Below, piece after piece: positions 7,501 to 15,853 of a DNA stretch of 64,000 nucleotides. The notes under the pieces were generated by a model that saw nothing but the letters and a program-made list of their open reading frames with translations, did not search any database and was not told where the DNA came from. The DNA comes from Billgrantia azerbaijanica. Its GTDB lineage: Bacteria > Pseudomonadota > Gammaproteobacteria > Pseudomonadales > Halomonadaceae. Location of the stretch: assembly GCA_004551485.1 (NCBI GenBank), contig SBLD01000010.1:1-64000 (forward strand). The letters run 5' to 3'. A program made the translations under genes and the position numbers. Within the stretch, counting starts at the first letter, position 1. Every line of letters starts with the position of its first letter.

Positions 7501-10356
7501 TCAGCTTGCCTTCTCGATGCGACACAGCGTGCACTTGGTTTCCTGCATCTGGGTCACCGAGTCGTAGCCGTAGGTGGTGGCGGTGTTGGCCGCCTCGCCG
7601 AGCACGTAAGGGGCCGAGCCTTCCGGGTAGCGGTCGTGCAGGCTCTCGCCCTGGAACATCCCGCCGAAGTGGAAGGGCATGAACACCACCTCGCGGGCTA
7701 CGCGCGGCGTCACCAGCGCCTTGACGCGCACGCGCCCGCCCTCGGCGCCTTCCACCCAGACGTCATCGCCCTCGGCAATGCCCAGGTCATTGGCCAGCGC
7801 CGGGTTGATCTCGACGAACATCTCCTGCTGCAGCTCGGCGAGCCACGACATGGAGCGCGTCTCCTCGCCGCCGCCCTCGAACTCCACCAGGCGACCCGAG
7901 GTGAGGATGATCGGGTAGTCGCCGGTGGCATCCTTTTCCTGGATGCTCTTGTAGAGCGTCGGCAGGCGGTAGTGGGACGCCACGTCGTCCCAGGTGGGGT
8001 AGTCGGCCACCAGGTCACGGCGGCTGGTGTAGAGCGGCTCGCGGTGCTTGGGAATCGGGTCCGGGAAGGTCCAGACGTTGCAGCGTGCCTTGGCGTTGCC
8101 GAAGGGGGCGCACTCGTGGGCGATAGCCACCCGCTGGATGCCACCGGAGAGGTCGGTCTTCCAGTTCTTGCCGTCGGCCTCTGCCTGCTCCTCGTCGCTG
8201 AGGTCGTCCCACCAGCCGAGGTCCTTGAGCATCGCCGCGGTGAATTCGGGGTAGCCGTCCTCCAGCTCCGAGCCGGCGCTGTAGACCCCATCGGCGAGCA
8301 GGTTGACCCCGTCGCGCTCGATGCCGAAACGGGCCCGGAAGGTGAGTCCGCCTTCGGAGACGGGCTTGCTGGTGTCGTAGAGGATCGGCGTGCCGGGATG
8401 GCCCATCGCCGCCGTGCCCCAGCAGGGCCAGGGGAGACCATAGTAGTCGCCATCGGCCGGCCCGCCCTCGGCCTGCAGGGTGCGGAAGCTGAAGGTGTGC
8501 CAGTTCTGCTGGTGGGCCTTGAGGCGCTCCGGGCTCTGCCCGGTATAGCCCACCGTCCACATGCCGCGGTTGAACTCGCGGGTGATGTCCTCGATGAGCG
8601 GCTCGGTGCCGTTGACCTCGATGTGCTTGCACAGCTCGTCGGCGAAGCCCAGCTTGCGCGCCAGCAGGTACATGATCTCGTGGTCGGGTTTCGACTCGAA
8701 GAGCGGCTCGATCACCTTGTCACGCCACTGCAGCGAGCGGTTGGTGGCGGTCACACTGCCGTAGGTCTCGAACTGCGTGCAGGCCGGCAGCAAGTAAACG
8801 CCGTCGCTGCGGTCGTGCATGACGGCGGCCACGGTGGGGTAGGGGTCGACGATGACCATCATCTCCAGCTGCTGCATGGCCTTCTGCATCTCGGGCCCAC
8901 GGGTCTGGGAATTGACGGCGTGGCCCCAGTAGAACATCGCCTTCAAGGCGGTGCGCTGCGAGATGTTCTCGTCGTCCTCGAGCACGCCGTCCACCCAGCG
9001 CGACACCGTGATGCCGTTGGTGTACATCGGCTGGCCGTCGGTGTACTCGGTCTGGTCGAAGCGGCCCTTCAGCCAGTCGAGATCGAGGTCCCAGACGCGC
9101 GCCCAGTGCGCCCAGGCCCCCTCGGCCAGGCCGTAGTAGCCGGGCAGGGAGTGCGACATCAGCCCCAGGTCGGTGGCGCCCTGGACGTTGTCGTGGCCGC
9201 GGAAGATGTTGGCCCCGCCGCCGGACTTGCCGATGTTGCCGAGTGCCAGCTCGAGGATGCAGTAGGCGCGGGTGTTGTTGTTGCCGGTGGTGTGCTGGGT
9301 GCCGCCCATGCACCAGACGATGCAGCCGGGGCGGTTCTCGGCCAGGCGCCGGGCGGTGTCGCGCATGGCGGCCTCGGGCACGCCGGTGATCCGCTCCACC
9401 TCGTCGGGCGGGAAGCTGGCCACCTCCTTGCGCACCTCGTCCATGGCGTAGACACGCTGTGCGATGTACTGGCGGTCCTCCCAGCCGTTCTCGAAGATGT
9501 GCCACAACAGCCCCCAGATGAAGGCCACGTCGGAGCCGGGGCGAATACGCACGTAGCTGTCCGCCTTGGCGGCGGTGCGCGTGAAGCGCGGATCGACGAC
9601 GATGATCTGGGCGCCGCTGCGCTCCTTGGCCAGCAGGATGTGCTGCATCGCCACCGGATGCGCCTCGCAGGGGTTGGAGCCGACGAACATGATTGCCTTG
9701 CTGTTCTGCAGGTCGTTGAGCGAGTTGGTCATCGCCCCGTAGCCCCAGGTGTTGGCCACCCCGGCCACGGTGGTGGAGTGGCAGATGCGCGCCTGGTGGT
9801 CGGTGTTGTTGGTGCCTGCCAGCGCCGCGAACTTGCGCAGCAGGTAGGCCTGCTCGTTGCTGAACTTGGCCGAGCCCAGCCAGTAGACGCTGTCGGGGCC
9901 GTGCTGCTCGGTGAGCGCGAGCACCTTGTCGCCGATCTCCTCGATGGCGTCCTCCCAGCTCATGCGCTGCCACTCGCCGCCCACCAGCTTCATCGGGTAC
10001 TTGAGGCGGCGGCTGGAGTGGCCATGCTGACGCAGCGAGGCGCCCTTGGCGCAGTGGGCACCGCGGTTGATGGGATGGTCGAAGGCGGGTTCCTGCCGGG
10101 TCCAGATACCCTCCTGCACCTCGGCGTAGACACCGCAGCCCACCGAACAGTGGGAGCATATGGTGCGCTTGGTCTGAACCGGCGAGTCGAGCACCGGCGT
10201 CTTTTCGGCGGCACGGGTGCGCTGCATCATCGGCGCACCCATGAAGCCGGCCGCGGCCAGGCCGCCGGTGGCGGCGCCGCTGCGCTTGAGGAACTGGCGT
10301 CGGGAGATGCCCAGCCCCTCCGCCTTGGGAAGATCGGATTTCCGGGTCAGTCGCAT
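7501..10356 (-). CDS. fdhA: Formate dehydrogenase catalytic subunit, molybdopterin, Cys type
   Basis: 951-residue periplasmic molybdoenzyme oxidising formate to CO2. It begins with a Tat signal (SRRQFLKRSGA, residues 18-28). A [4Fe-4S] motif follows at Cys67, Cys70, Cys74 and Cys102. The metal ligand is Cys192 in DHQARICHSTTV, where E. coli FdnG has selenocysteine, and His193 follows as expected. The Moco domains fill the rest, with the MopB C-terminal domain near 800-930. A continuous codon for Cys means no selenocysteine machinery is needed. Whether Mo or W is bound cannot be told. The gene lies between fdhX and fdhB. Confidence 0.95.
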   Translation of the reverse strand: MRLTRKSDLPKAEGLGISRRQFLKRSGAATGGLAAAGFMGAPMMQRTRAAEKTPVLDSPVQTKRTICSHCSVGCGVYAEVQEGIWTRQEPAFDHPINRGAHCAKGASLRQHGHSSRRLKYPMKLVGGEWQRMSWEDAIEEIGDKVLALTEQHGPDSVYWLGSAKFSNEQAYLLRKFAALAGTNNTDHQARICHSTTVAGVANTWGYGAMTNSLNDLQNSKAIMFVGSNPCEAHPVAMQHILLAKERSGAQIIVVDPRFTRTAAKADSYVRIRPGSDVAFIWGLLWHIFENGWEDRQYIAQRVYAMDEVRKEVASFPPDEVERITGVPEAAMRDTARRLAENRPGCIVWCMGGTQHTTGNNNTRAYCILELALGNIGKSGGGANIFRGHDNVQGATDLGLMSHSLPGYYGLAEGAWAHWARVWDLDLDWLKGRFDQTEYTDGQPMYTNGITVSRWVDGVLEDDENISQRTALKAMFYWGHAVNSQTRGPEMQKAMQQLEMMVIVDPYPTVAAVMHDRSDGVYLLPACTQFETYGSVTATNRSLQWRDKVIEPLFESKPDHEIMYLLARKLGFADELCKHIEVNGTEPLIEDITREFNRGMWTVGYTGQSPERLKAHQQNWHTFSFRTLQAEGGPADGDYYGLPWPCWGTAAMGHPGTPILYDTSKPVSEGGLTFRARFGIERDGVNLLADGVYSAGSELEDGYPEFTAAMLKDLGWWDDLSDEEQAEADGKNWKTDLSGGIQRVAIAHECAPFGNAKARCNVWTFPDPIPKHREPLYTSRRDLVADYPTWDDVASHYRLPTLYKSIQEKDATGDYPIILTSGRLVEFEGGGEETRSMSWLAELQQEMFVEINPALANDLGIAEGDDVWVEGAEGGRVRVKALVTPRVAREVVFMPFHFGGMFQGESLHDRYPEGSAPYVLGEAANTATTYGYDSVTQMQETKCTLCRIEKAS

Positions 10357-10380
10357 GGCGATGGTCTCCTGGCTCTGCCG

Positions 10381-10584
10381 TCAGTCACGCAGGGTGGCGT
10401 AGAAGGCGCGGATGTGGTCGGTTTCCCGGTACAGCGGCGAATCCTCGGGGGCCGTACGAGTCGGCTCCGATTCGGCCTGTACCAGGGTGACCTGCCCCAC
10501 GGCCGCGGCGGCGCCAGCAGCGGCGGTACCCAATCCCAGATGCTTGAGGAAACGGCGGCGCTGCGGATTACGTGTCTTGCGCAT
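10381..10584 (-). CDS. Small Tat-signal protein of formate dehydrogenase loci
   Basis: 67-residue protein with a twin-arginine signal (RRRFLKHLGLGTAAAGAA) and a short mature part of about 30 residues ending HIRAFYATLRD. This matches the known family of formate dehydrogenase region Tat targets that precede fdhA. The role is not defined; an export or assembly helper for FdhA is possible. The gene is 24 nt upstream of fdhA, with a good Shine-Dalgarno (GAGGAG). Confidence 0.85.
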   Translation of the reverse strand: MRKTRNPQRRRFLKHLGLGTAAAGAAAAVGQVTLVQAESEPTRTAPEDSPLYRETDHIRAFYATLRD

Positions 10585-10661
10585 GGTGTTCTCCTCGACG
10601 GTCGGTGCCTCTCGGCGACATTGTTGTGGTTATGTCGTATCACGGTCCCGGGCGGTGCACG

Positions 10662-11273
10662 TCAGGGCTCGACGAGCCGTACGGGGTCGCGCGCCGCCGC
10701 GTCCTCTAGGTGGCGGCGCTCATGGGTCAAGAAAGCGATGCCCAGCTCGCCAAGCCGGGCATAGAAGGGGGTCTCGACGCGCGCCAGGTCGGCCAGGCAT
10801 TCCGTCGCCCAGGGGGCGAGATGCGCCATGAAGAAGCGCGCCTCGTCGCCGCTGCCGGCCTCGATCAGCAGGGCCATGGCCTCGCACAGGGCGGCCAGGT
10901 GGTCTTCCGGGTCGCGGGTCTGCTCGCTGCGCGCGATGCCCAGCGCCCGTAAGTCGCGTCGCAGGGCGAGCAGCGCCTCGTCCATCAGCTCGCCATTGCG
11001 GTACCAGGAGGCGTAGGGGGTCACCTCGCCCTGGACCACACCGACCAGGTGACGGAAATGGGCGCGAGCCAGGCCCTCGGGCTCGGCCTCGCGGGCGGCC
11101 GCGGCGAGCGCGGCCCAGCGGGCGGCGAGCTCGCCATCGGTGGCATCGACCTCGAGCCCCGCCAGCCAGTCGAGCAGGTCGCGATTCGGTGCCTCGCGCA
11201 GCAGGCGTGCCAACAGACGATGGATGTCGGCGCGCAGGGCGCGGGTCTCGTCGCGGTTCGCGTCGTCGCTCAT
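10662..11273 (-). CDS. TorD/DmsD-family molybdoenzyme chaperone
   Basis: 203-residue all-helical protein of the TorD family, cytosolic chaperones that bind the Tat signal of a molybdoenzyme and guard cofactor loading. Visible family features are the N-terminal helices (DIHRLLARLLREAPN), the loop TPYASWYRNGELMD and EDHLAALCEAMALLI. Its placement between the poly-ferredoxin and the fdhA genes makes FdhA the likely client. Four nt separate it from the upstream ferredoxin gene. Confidence 0.87.
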   Translation of the reverse strand: MSDDANRDETRALRADIHRLLARLLREAPNRDLLDWLAGLEVDATDGELAARWAALAAAAREAEPEGLARAHFRHLVGVVQGEVTPYASWYRNGELMDEALLALRRDLRALGIARSEQTRDPEDHLAALCEAMALLIEAGSGDEARFFMAHLAPWATECLADLARVETPFYARLGELGIAFLTHERRHLEDAAARDPVRLVEP

Positions 11274-11277
11274 GAGC

Positions 11278-13023
11278 TCACACCTTCAACTGGGACTCGG
11301 GGTCACGGGCCAGGGTGTGCCAGATGTCGCGGACCCGGCAGTCCTCGCACATCTCCAGCCGCGCGCTGGCCTCGCCGGCGAAGCGGGGGTGATCGGCGAG
11401 CTTGGCCTTGATCGTGGCAATGGCGCTGGCGGTGGCGAACGGCTTGCCGCAGCGGATGCACGCGAAGGGGGCCTCCGCGTGGCACACCCGGCGCTCGCGA
11501 CATGCCGCATCGGCCAGGAAGCCGGGCACCAGGCGGATGGCATCTTCCGGGCAGGCGTCGGCGCACAGGCCGCACTGCACGCAGTCGGCCTCGCGGAAAC
11601 TCAGCTCGGGGCTGTCGCTGCCGGCGGCGAGCGCTGGGGTGGGACAGCTCGCCACGCAGGCCATGCACAGGGTGCAGGCGCCGGTATCCACCGCTAGCCC
11701 GCCGTAGGCAGAGCCGGGCGGCAGGGCCTGTCGCTCGCTGCTCGGTTCCCCCAGCGCTGACAGGCGCTCGAGGACCTGATCGAGACGCTCACGCTTGCCG
11801 TCGCAGTCGAGCGTCAGCGGTTCGGTCGTGAGCACCGCATGGCGTGGCAGGGCATCGCGGGCGGCCGTATCGCCGACGGCGAGGCACGCGACGCGCTCGG
11901 GCGCATGGCCCAGCGCCGCGAGCAGGCCGCGGGCGCGGGCCAGCTCCTCGTCGATAAAGCGCGCCAGGCGCGGCGGCATGCCGGGGTGAGACTGGATGCG
12001 CACCTCGGCCGCGCCGGCGGCGAGTGCGGTGAGCCACTGGTCGTGGCCGGCGGCGCCCAGCTCCTCGAGGGGCACGTCCAGCACGTGGCCGGCCGGCGCA
12101 TCGTCGCCATCCCGAGAGACGTCATCCCGGTGCTCGTCATGCAGATAGTCGGCCGTGGCGAAACGAACCACCGGGGCGGTGCCACCGGCCGCACGGTAGG
12201 CGTCGAGCCAGGCGGCGAGGGTCGCCTGCTGACGCTGTGTCTCGGGCTGGCGGAACTGGATGGCCCCGGTCGGGCAGGCGCTGCTGCAGCTGCCCACGCC
12301 GTGGCAGCGGAAGGGGTCGATCTCGATCCAGGCGTCGATGCGCCCCTGGTGGCTGGCGACGGCATCCGCTGGACACACCTCGAGACAGCGGGTGCAGCCG
12401 GTGTTGCCGTTCGCCGAGTGGGCGCAGAGCCCGGCATCGACCTGGAAGTAGCGCGGCTTGTCGAACTCGCCGACGAGCTCGGCGAAGGCCTCGAGCCGCC
12501 GCGCCTGGTCGGGAGCGTCGCGACGGGTGGCGACATAGCCCGGCGGCGGCAGTTCGAGGGGGAGGGCTGGGCGCTCGCCGAGGTCGAGCACGCAGTCGAA
12601 GTGCTCGCGCCCTGCCAGTCCCCGCGCCAGGTCCAGCCGCTCGCCCTCCTGCTCGATGCTCGCCGCGAACCGGCCGAGATGGCCGTCGAGGCGCAGGGTG
12701 CGCGCCTGGGCCGCGGTGAGGGCGTGGCTGGTCAGGTGCCGGGTGGCGTCCAGCAGGGCCGCGTCATCATCATCGTCGTCGCTCGTCCCATCGAGCGGCT
12801 CGGTGAACAGCAGCGTCAGGCTGGCCAGGCGGCTATCGCCCAGGGTCCGAGCGGCGTGACGCACGTCGCGCTCGTTGCCGAGCAGCAGGGCATGGCCGTG
12901 GCTGACGTAGTCGACGCTCGCCGGGATCAGGTTGACCGGCCAGGAGATGCGGCGGAAGGCTTCGGCCCTGGCGCGCCGGTTCGCCGGCTCGTTGTCCGGC
13001 ACCAGTTCGATGCGTTGGTTCAT
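11278..13023 (-). CDS. Poly-ferredoxin of the formate dehydrogenase locus
   Basis: 581-residue soluble protein with two pairs of ferredoxin-like clusters. Around residues 195-250 are CTRCLEVCP and CHGVGSCSSACP. Around 450-500 are CTLCMACVASCP and CVQCGLCADACP. The C-terminus carries further CIRC and CEDC pairs resembling a zinc ribbon. The N-terminal 190 residues lack cysteine motifs and include an acidic run of six Asp near 105. Such proteins occur beside DUF3305/DUF3306, torD and fdhA in other Proteobacteria. An electron-transfer or assembly role is inferred; it has no export signal, so it should stay in the cytosol. Confidence 0.85.
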   Translation of the reverse strand: MNQRIELVPDNEPANRRARAEAFRRISWPVNLIPASVDYVSHGHALLLGNERDVRHAARTLGDSRLASLTLLFTEPLDGTSDDDDDDAALLDATRHLTSHALTAAQARTLRLDGHLGRFAASIEQEGERLDLARGLAGREHFDCVLDLGERPALPLELPPPGYVATRRDAPDQARRLEAFAELVGEFDKPRYFQVDAGLCAHSANGNTGCTRCLEVCPADAVASHQGRIDAWIEIDPFRCHGVGSCSSACPTGAIQFRQPETQRQQATLAAWLDAYRAAGGTAPVVRFATADYLHDEHRDDVSRDGDDAPAGHVLDVPLEELGAAGHDQWLTALAAGAAEVRIQSHPGMPPRLARFIDEELARARGLLAALGHAPERVACLAVGDTAARDALPRHAVLTTEPLTLDCDGKRERLDQVLERLSALGEPSSERQALPPGSAYGGLAVDTGACTLCMACVASCPTPALAAGSDSPELSFREADCVQCGLCADACPEDAIRLVPGFLADAACRERRVCHAEAPFACIRCGKPFATASAIATIKAKLADHPRFAGEASARLEMCEDCRVRDIWHTLARDPESQLKV

Positions 13024-13098
13024 GCGTGCTCACGGTCTGTATTGTCGTTGTTATGATTGTCGTTGTTATCGGGTGTCGTTTGATGGCTTGCTAATGTT

Positions 13099-13692
13099 TC
13101 AGTGTTGGTCGCTTTTGGCGTTCTCGCCACTACATCCTTCGTCTAACGTGGCTTGGCGCGTCGATGCCGAGCGGTCGGGCGCGCCATTCGCGTCGTCGGT
13201 CACCTCGGTCGTGCCTGCGGCGTCGACGCTCTCGTGGCGGCCGGCTTCCCATTCCCCGGTGCCCGTCTCGTCCTTGCCGGTATCCTGGCGAGCCCATTGC
13301 CGCAGCCGCTGGGCCAGCTCGCCGGCCAGCGGCCTGAGGTGGCGACGGTAGTCCTCGTCATAGTCGTCCAGGCCGTCGCGGATGCCGTAATGGTCGGCGG
13401 CGAAGAGGCGGCGCAGGGCGCGGCGGCGCAGCCCCGCGCTCACCCCCGGAGCCAGGAAGGCCTTGATGTCGCTGCCGGGCGGCAGGGTGTCCGGGTCGGG
13501 GAGGGTATGATCGAGGCTGCCGGTCTCGGGCGACGACGCGTCCAGCTCCTCGGTGCCGGTCGGCGGGGCGCCGTCCGGCGCCATCGCGGCCTCCTCGCCC
13601 ACTGACTCGACGGGGTCACGGCGGCCGGGCTCGCGCTCATTGGCCATTGCATCGGCGCGCTTGCGCTGCGACCAGCGGCTCAGACGGCTCAT
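13099..13692 (-). CDS. DUF3306 domain protein
   Basis: 197-residue hydrophilic protein of the DUF3306 family. The conserved part is the start MSRLSRWSQRK and the central LKAFLAPGVS-like block (residues 75-125) with LRRLFAADHYGIRDGLDDYDEDY. The ends are acidic and low in complexity. It is found only beside DUF3305 and FDH genes in this type of locus; its function is unknown. Its start overlaps the DUF3305 stop by 4 nt (ATGA), so the two are likely translated together. Confidence 0.8.
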   Translation of the reverse strand: MSRLSRWSQRKRADAMANEREPGRRDPVESVGEEAAMAPDGAPPTGTEELDASSPETGSLDHTLPDPDTLPPGSDIKAFLAPGVSAGLRRRALRRLFAADHYGIRDGLDDYDEDYRRHLRPLAGELAQRLRQWARQDTGKDETGTGEWEAGRHESVDAAGTTEVTDDANGAPDRSASTRQATLDEGCSGENAKSDQH

Positions 13693-14120
13693 GGGTTCAT
13701 CTCCCGGGCGCGACCCGCGCCCTGGCGTTTCTTCTTGCGCCCCTCGTCGGGTGCTTCCCCATGGCGGGCGAGATAGGCCTCCAGCCAGACCTGGATTGCC
13801 AGTGGCATGTCGACCTCCAGCACCTGCTGTTCGCCGTCGAGCCAGGCGGCGGCAACGTCCTGGCTGGCGGTGATGGCCGTGGGGTGCGGGAGACTGCCGG
13901 CATCCCCGGCCCGCACGAAGAGCCGCGGTGCGTCGCCGGTGAGGTTGAAGCGGTAGGCGGCCCGCTCGGTGAGGTAGAGCTGCAACGGCAGCACCCAGGG
14001 GCCGGCATCGCCGGGGGCCAGGTCGACGATGCGCCAGCGCATGGTGGCGAAGCCCTTGATGCGTTGCGACTCGCTGTCGAGGGCGAAGCTCAGGGGGCGT
14101 CGGCTCGCGCTGCCCGTCAT
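13689..14120 (-). CDS. DUF3305 domain protein
   Basis: 143-residue soluble protein of the DUF3305 family, apparently the first gene of the minus-strand fdh operon. Conserved features are RWRIVDLAPGD, LYLTERAAYRFNL and RLFVRAG. The basic tail RKKKRQGAGR suggests an RNA, DNA or membrane-surface contact, but that is only inference. Function unknown. It is divergent from fdhD across 100 bp that must contain both promoters. Confidence 0.8.
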   Translation of the reverse strand: MTGSASRRPLSFALDSESQRIKGFATMRWRIVDLAPGDAGPWVLPLQLYLTERAAYRFNLTGDAPRLFVRAGDAGSLPHPTAITASQDVAAAWLDGEQQVLEVDMPLAIQVWLEAYLARHGEAPDEGRKKKRQGAGRAREMNP

Positions 14121-14181
14121 GGCAAGACCTCCGGTGGTGACTGCACTGATCGCTCTCAGTAAAGACGTCCACGGCCAAGAG

Positions 14182-14194
14182 TGCCATCATGGCA
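14182..14194. promoter_or_regulatory. Dyad in the fdhD/DUF3305 divergent promoter region
   Basis: TGCCATCATGGCA is a perfect 6-bp dyad with one central base, midway between the two divergent start codons (14120 and 14221). Its place suggests an operator controlling the formate dehydrogenase operon and fdhD together. No regulator is identified. A related dyad with the same TGCCAT/ATGGCA arms occurs at 23246-23267. Confidence 0.4.
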
Positions 14195-14220
14195 ATCAAC
14201 GCACTGTCGAGGAGCCGGAC

Positions 14221-15102
14221 ATGACATCGCTGAGCCTGAGCCGGGCACGCCTGCCCGCCACGGTGGAGATCGAGGTGATCGACGAGTTCGGGGAGCCGCA
14301 GGCCCGCCCCATCGCGGCCGAGCGCCCCCTGACGCTCTACCTCAACCGACGCGAGATCGTCACCCTGATGACGCTCGGCGCCGACCCCGAGGCGCTGGTG
14401 GTGGGCTACCTGCGCAACCAGGGCCTGCTCGGGGCCATCGAGGATCTCACCGCCGTCCACGTCGACTGGGAGGTGGAGGCCGCCGCCGTGGTCACCCGCC
14501 ACCTGCCGGAAGACCTGGAGGAGCGGCTGGGAAGCCGCACCGTGACCACCGGCTGCGGCCAGGGCACGGTGTTCGGCCGCCTGCTGGAGGCCACCGCGCT
14601 GCATGCGCTGCCGGTGACCCGGCTGCGCCAGTCGGTGCTCTATGCGCTGCTGGAGCGCCTGAGCGATTTCAACGAGACCTACAAGAGCGCCGGGGCGGTA
14701 CACGGCTGCGCGCTGTGCCGCCAGGCAGAGGTACTCGATTTCGTGGAGGACGTGGGGCGCCACAACGCCGTGGACACCCTGGCGGGGCGTCAGTGGCTGG
14801 CGGCCTGCGGGGCCGGTGGCGTGGATTCCACGGGGGCCGACATCTTCTACACCACCGGACGGTTGACCTCGGAGATGGTGCTCAAGGTCGCCCAGATGGG
14901 CATCAGCGTGCTGGTGTCGCGCTCGGGCGTGACCCAGAAGGGGGTGGAACTGGCCGAACGCTTCGGCGTGCTGCTGATCGCCCGGGCCAAGGGGCGCCAC
15001 TTCCAGGCGATCCATGCCACCGGCCGCCTCGAGCTCGACGCCGTACCGCCGCGCCGTCCCGGCGACCGGCAGCGGGGCCGGGCGGCCATGGCCGGTCGCT
15101 AG
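14221..15102 (+). CDS. fdhD: FdhD, sulfurtransferase for formate dehydrogenase
   Basis: 293-residue FdhD, which moves sulfur from the cysteine desulfurase IscS to the Mo cofactor so that FdhA becomes active. Cys163 and Cys166 form the conserved CxxC (GCALC). The cofactor-binding region DVGRHNAVDTL and TTGRLTSEMVLK are intact. The start is ATG 14221 after GAGGAG. Divergent from the fdh operon whose catalytic subunit it matures, and convergent with the XRE gene. Confidence 0.95.
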   Translation: MTSLSLSRARLPATVEIEVIDEFGEPQARPIAAERPLTLYLNRREIVTLMTLGADPEALVVGYLRNQGLLGAIEDLTAVHVDWEVEAAAVVTRHLPEDLEERLGSRTVTTGCGQGTVFGRLLEATALHALPVTRLRQSVLYALLERLSDFNETYKSAGAVHGCALCRQAEVLDFVEDVGRHNAVDTLAGRQWLAACGAGGVDSTGADIFYTTGRLTSEMVLKVAQMGISVLVSRSGVTQKGVELAERFGVLLIARAKGRHFQAIHATGRLELDAVPPRRPGDRQRGRAAMAGR

Positions 15103-15118
15103 TCAGGGAGGGGCGGAA

Positions 15119-15748
15119 TCAGGGGTCCGCGCGGGTGCAGACGGAGAGCACCACGGCGTCCTGATCGCTCACCGACACCAGCGCATGGCCCATGTCGCTG
15201 TCGAAGTAGATGCTGTCGCCCTGGGCCAGGGCCAGGGGCTCGTAGAATTCGGTGTAGAGGCAGATCTCGCCGTCGAGCACCATCAGGAACTCCTCGCCGT
15301 CGTGGCGCACCCACTCGCTGAACTCATCGAAACTGCGCGCACGTACGATGGTCTTGAAGGGGATCATGCGCTTCTGCGCCAACTCGCAGCTCAGCAGCTC
15401 GTGCTCGTAGGTGGGCGTGGGGTGGTGCTGGCCGCCACCGCTACGGGTCAGGTCGCGCCGGCCCATGGTGCGCGGCTGGGCGCGCGGCGGCGTCAGCAGC
15501 TGCGGCAGGTCGATGCCCAGCCCGTTGATCAGCTTCTGCACGGCGGTGAAGGTGGGCGAGATCTGGTCGTTCTCGATCTTGGAGAGCGTGGAGCGGGCCA
15601 GGCCGGTGCGCTGGCTGACGTCCTCGAGGGTCCACTGGTTGGCCAGGCGCAGCTCCTTCAGCCGCTCGCCGAGGCGCAACGGCTCCACGAGGGGCTTGCG
15701 GCCGGACGCGATGCGCAGCGCGGCCTCCTGGTCGGTGGTCGTGGTCAT
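15119..15748 (-). CDS. XRE-family regulator with C-terminal cupin
   Basis: 209-residue transcription factor. Residues 25-80 form an XRE helix-turn-helix (LGERLKELRLANQWTLEDVSQRTGLARSTLSKIEN). Residues 130-205 form a cupin domain (RHDGEEFLMVLDGEICLYTE, then LAQGDSIYFDSDMGH). Relatives include PuuR-type regulators sensing small metabolites through the cupin. The start is ATG 15748. A dyad sits just upstream and suggests autoregulation. The target pathway is not clear; neighbours are fdhD and an HDAC-like deacylase, so control of either is only a guess. Confidence 0.85.
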   Translation of the reverse strand: MTTTTDQEAALRIASGRKPLVEPLRLGERLKELRLANQWTLEDVSQRTGLARSTLSKIENDQISPTFTAVQKLINGLGIDLPQLLTPPRAQPRTMGRRDLTRSGGGQHHPTPTYEHELLSCELAQKRMIPFKTIVRARSFDEFSEWVRHDGEEFLMVLDGEICLYTEFYEPLALAQGDSIYFDSDMGHALVSVSDQDAVVLSVCTRADP

Positions 15749-15763
15749 GGCGGGTTCACTATC

Positions 15764-15778
15764 GGAAACTGAGTTTCC
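15764..15778. promoter_or_regulatory. Likely XRE operator dyad
   Basis: GGAAAC (15764-15769) and GTTTCC (15773-15778) form a perfect dyad with a TGA spacer, starting 16 nt upstream of the XRE-cupin start codon. Position and symmetry fit an autoregulatory HTH binding site. No binding data are available. Confidence 0.5.
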
Positions 15779-15853
15779 TGAAAGCGTACCACAAAAGCCC
15801 GGTGACGCCGGCATCGCGGAAGCGACGCCGACGCAGGGCGTTCACGACACGGT

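Noticed and set aside
9774-9800. Selenocysteine codon in fdhA
   Set aside because: The metal-ligand codon encodes Cys192, the frame is uninterrupted, and no SECIS element is needed.
7228-10764. A plus-strand open frame of 1178 codons opposite fdhA and fdhB
   Set aside because: It mirrors the codon pattern of the minus-strand genes in GC-rich DNA and shows no recognisable domain.
13049-13075. Direct repeat of tgtcgttgttat in the gap before DUF3306
   Set aside because: Two 12-nt copies in a short untranslated gap; too little to suggest an iteron or array.
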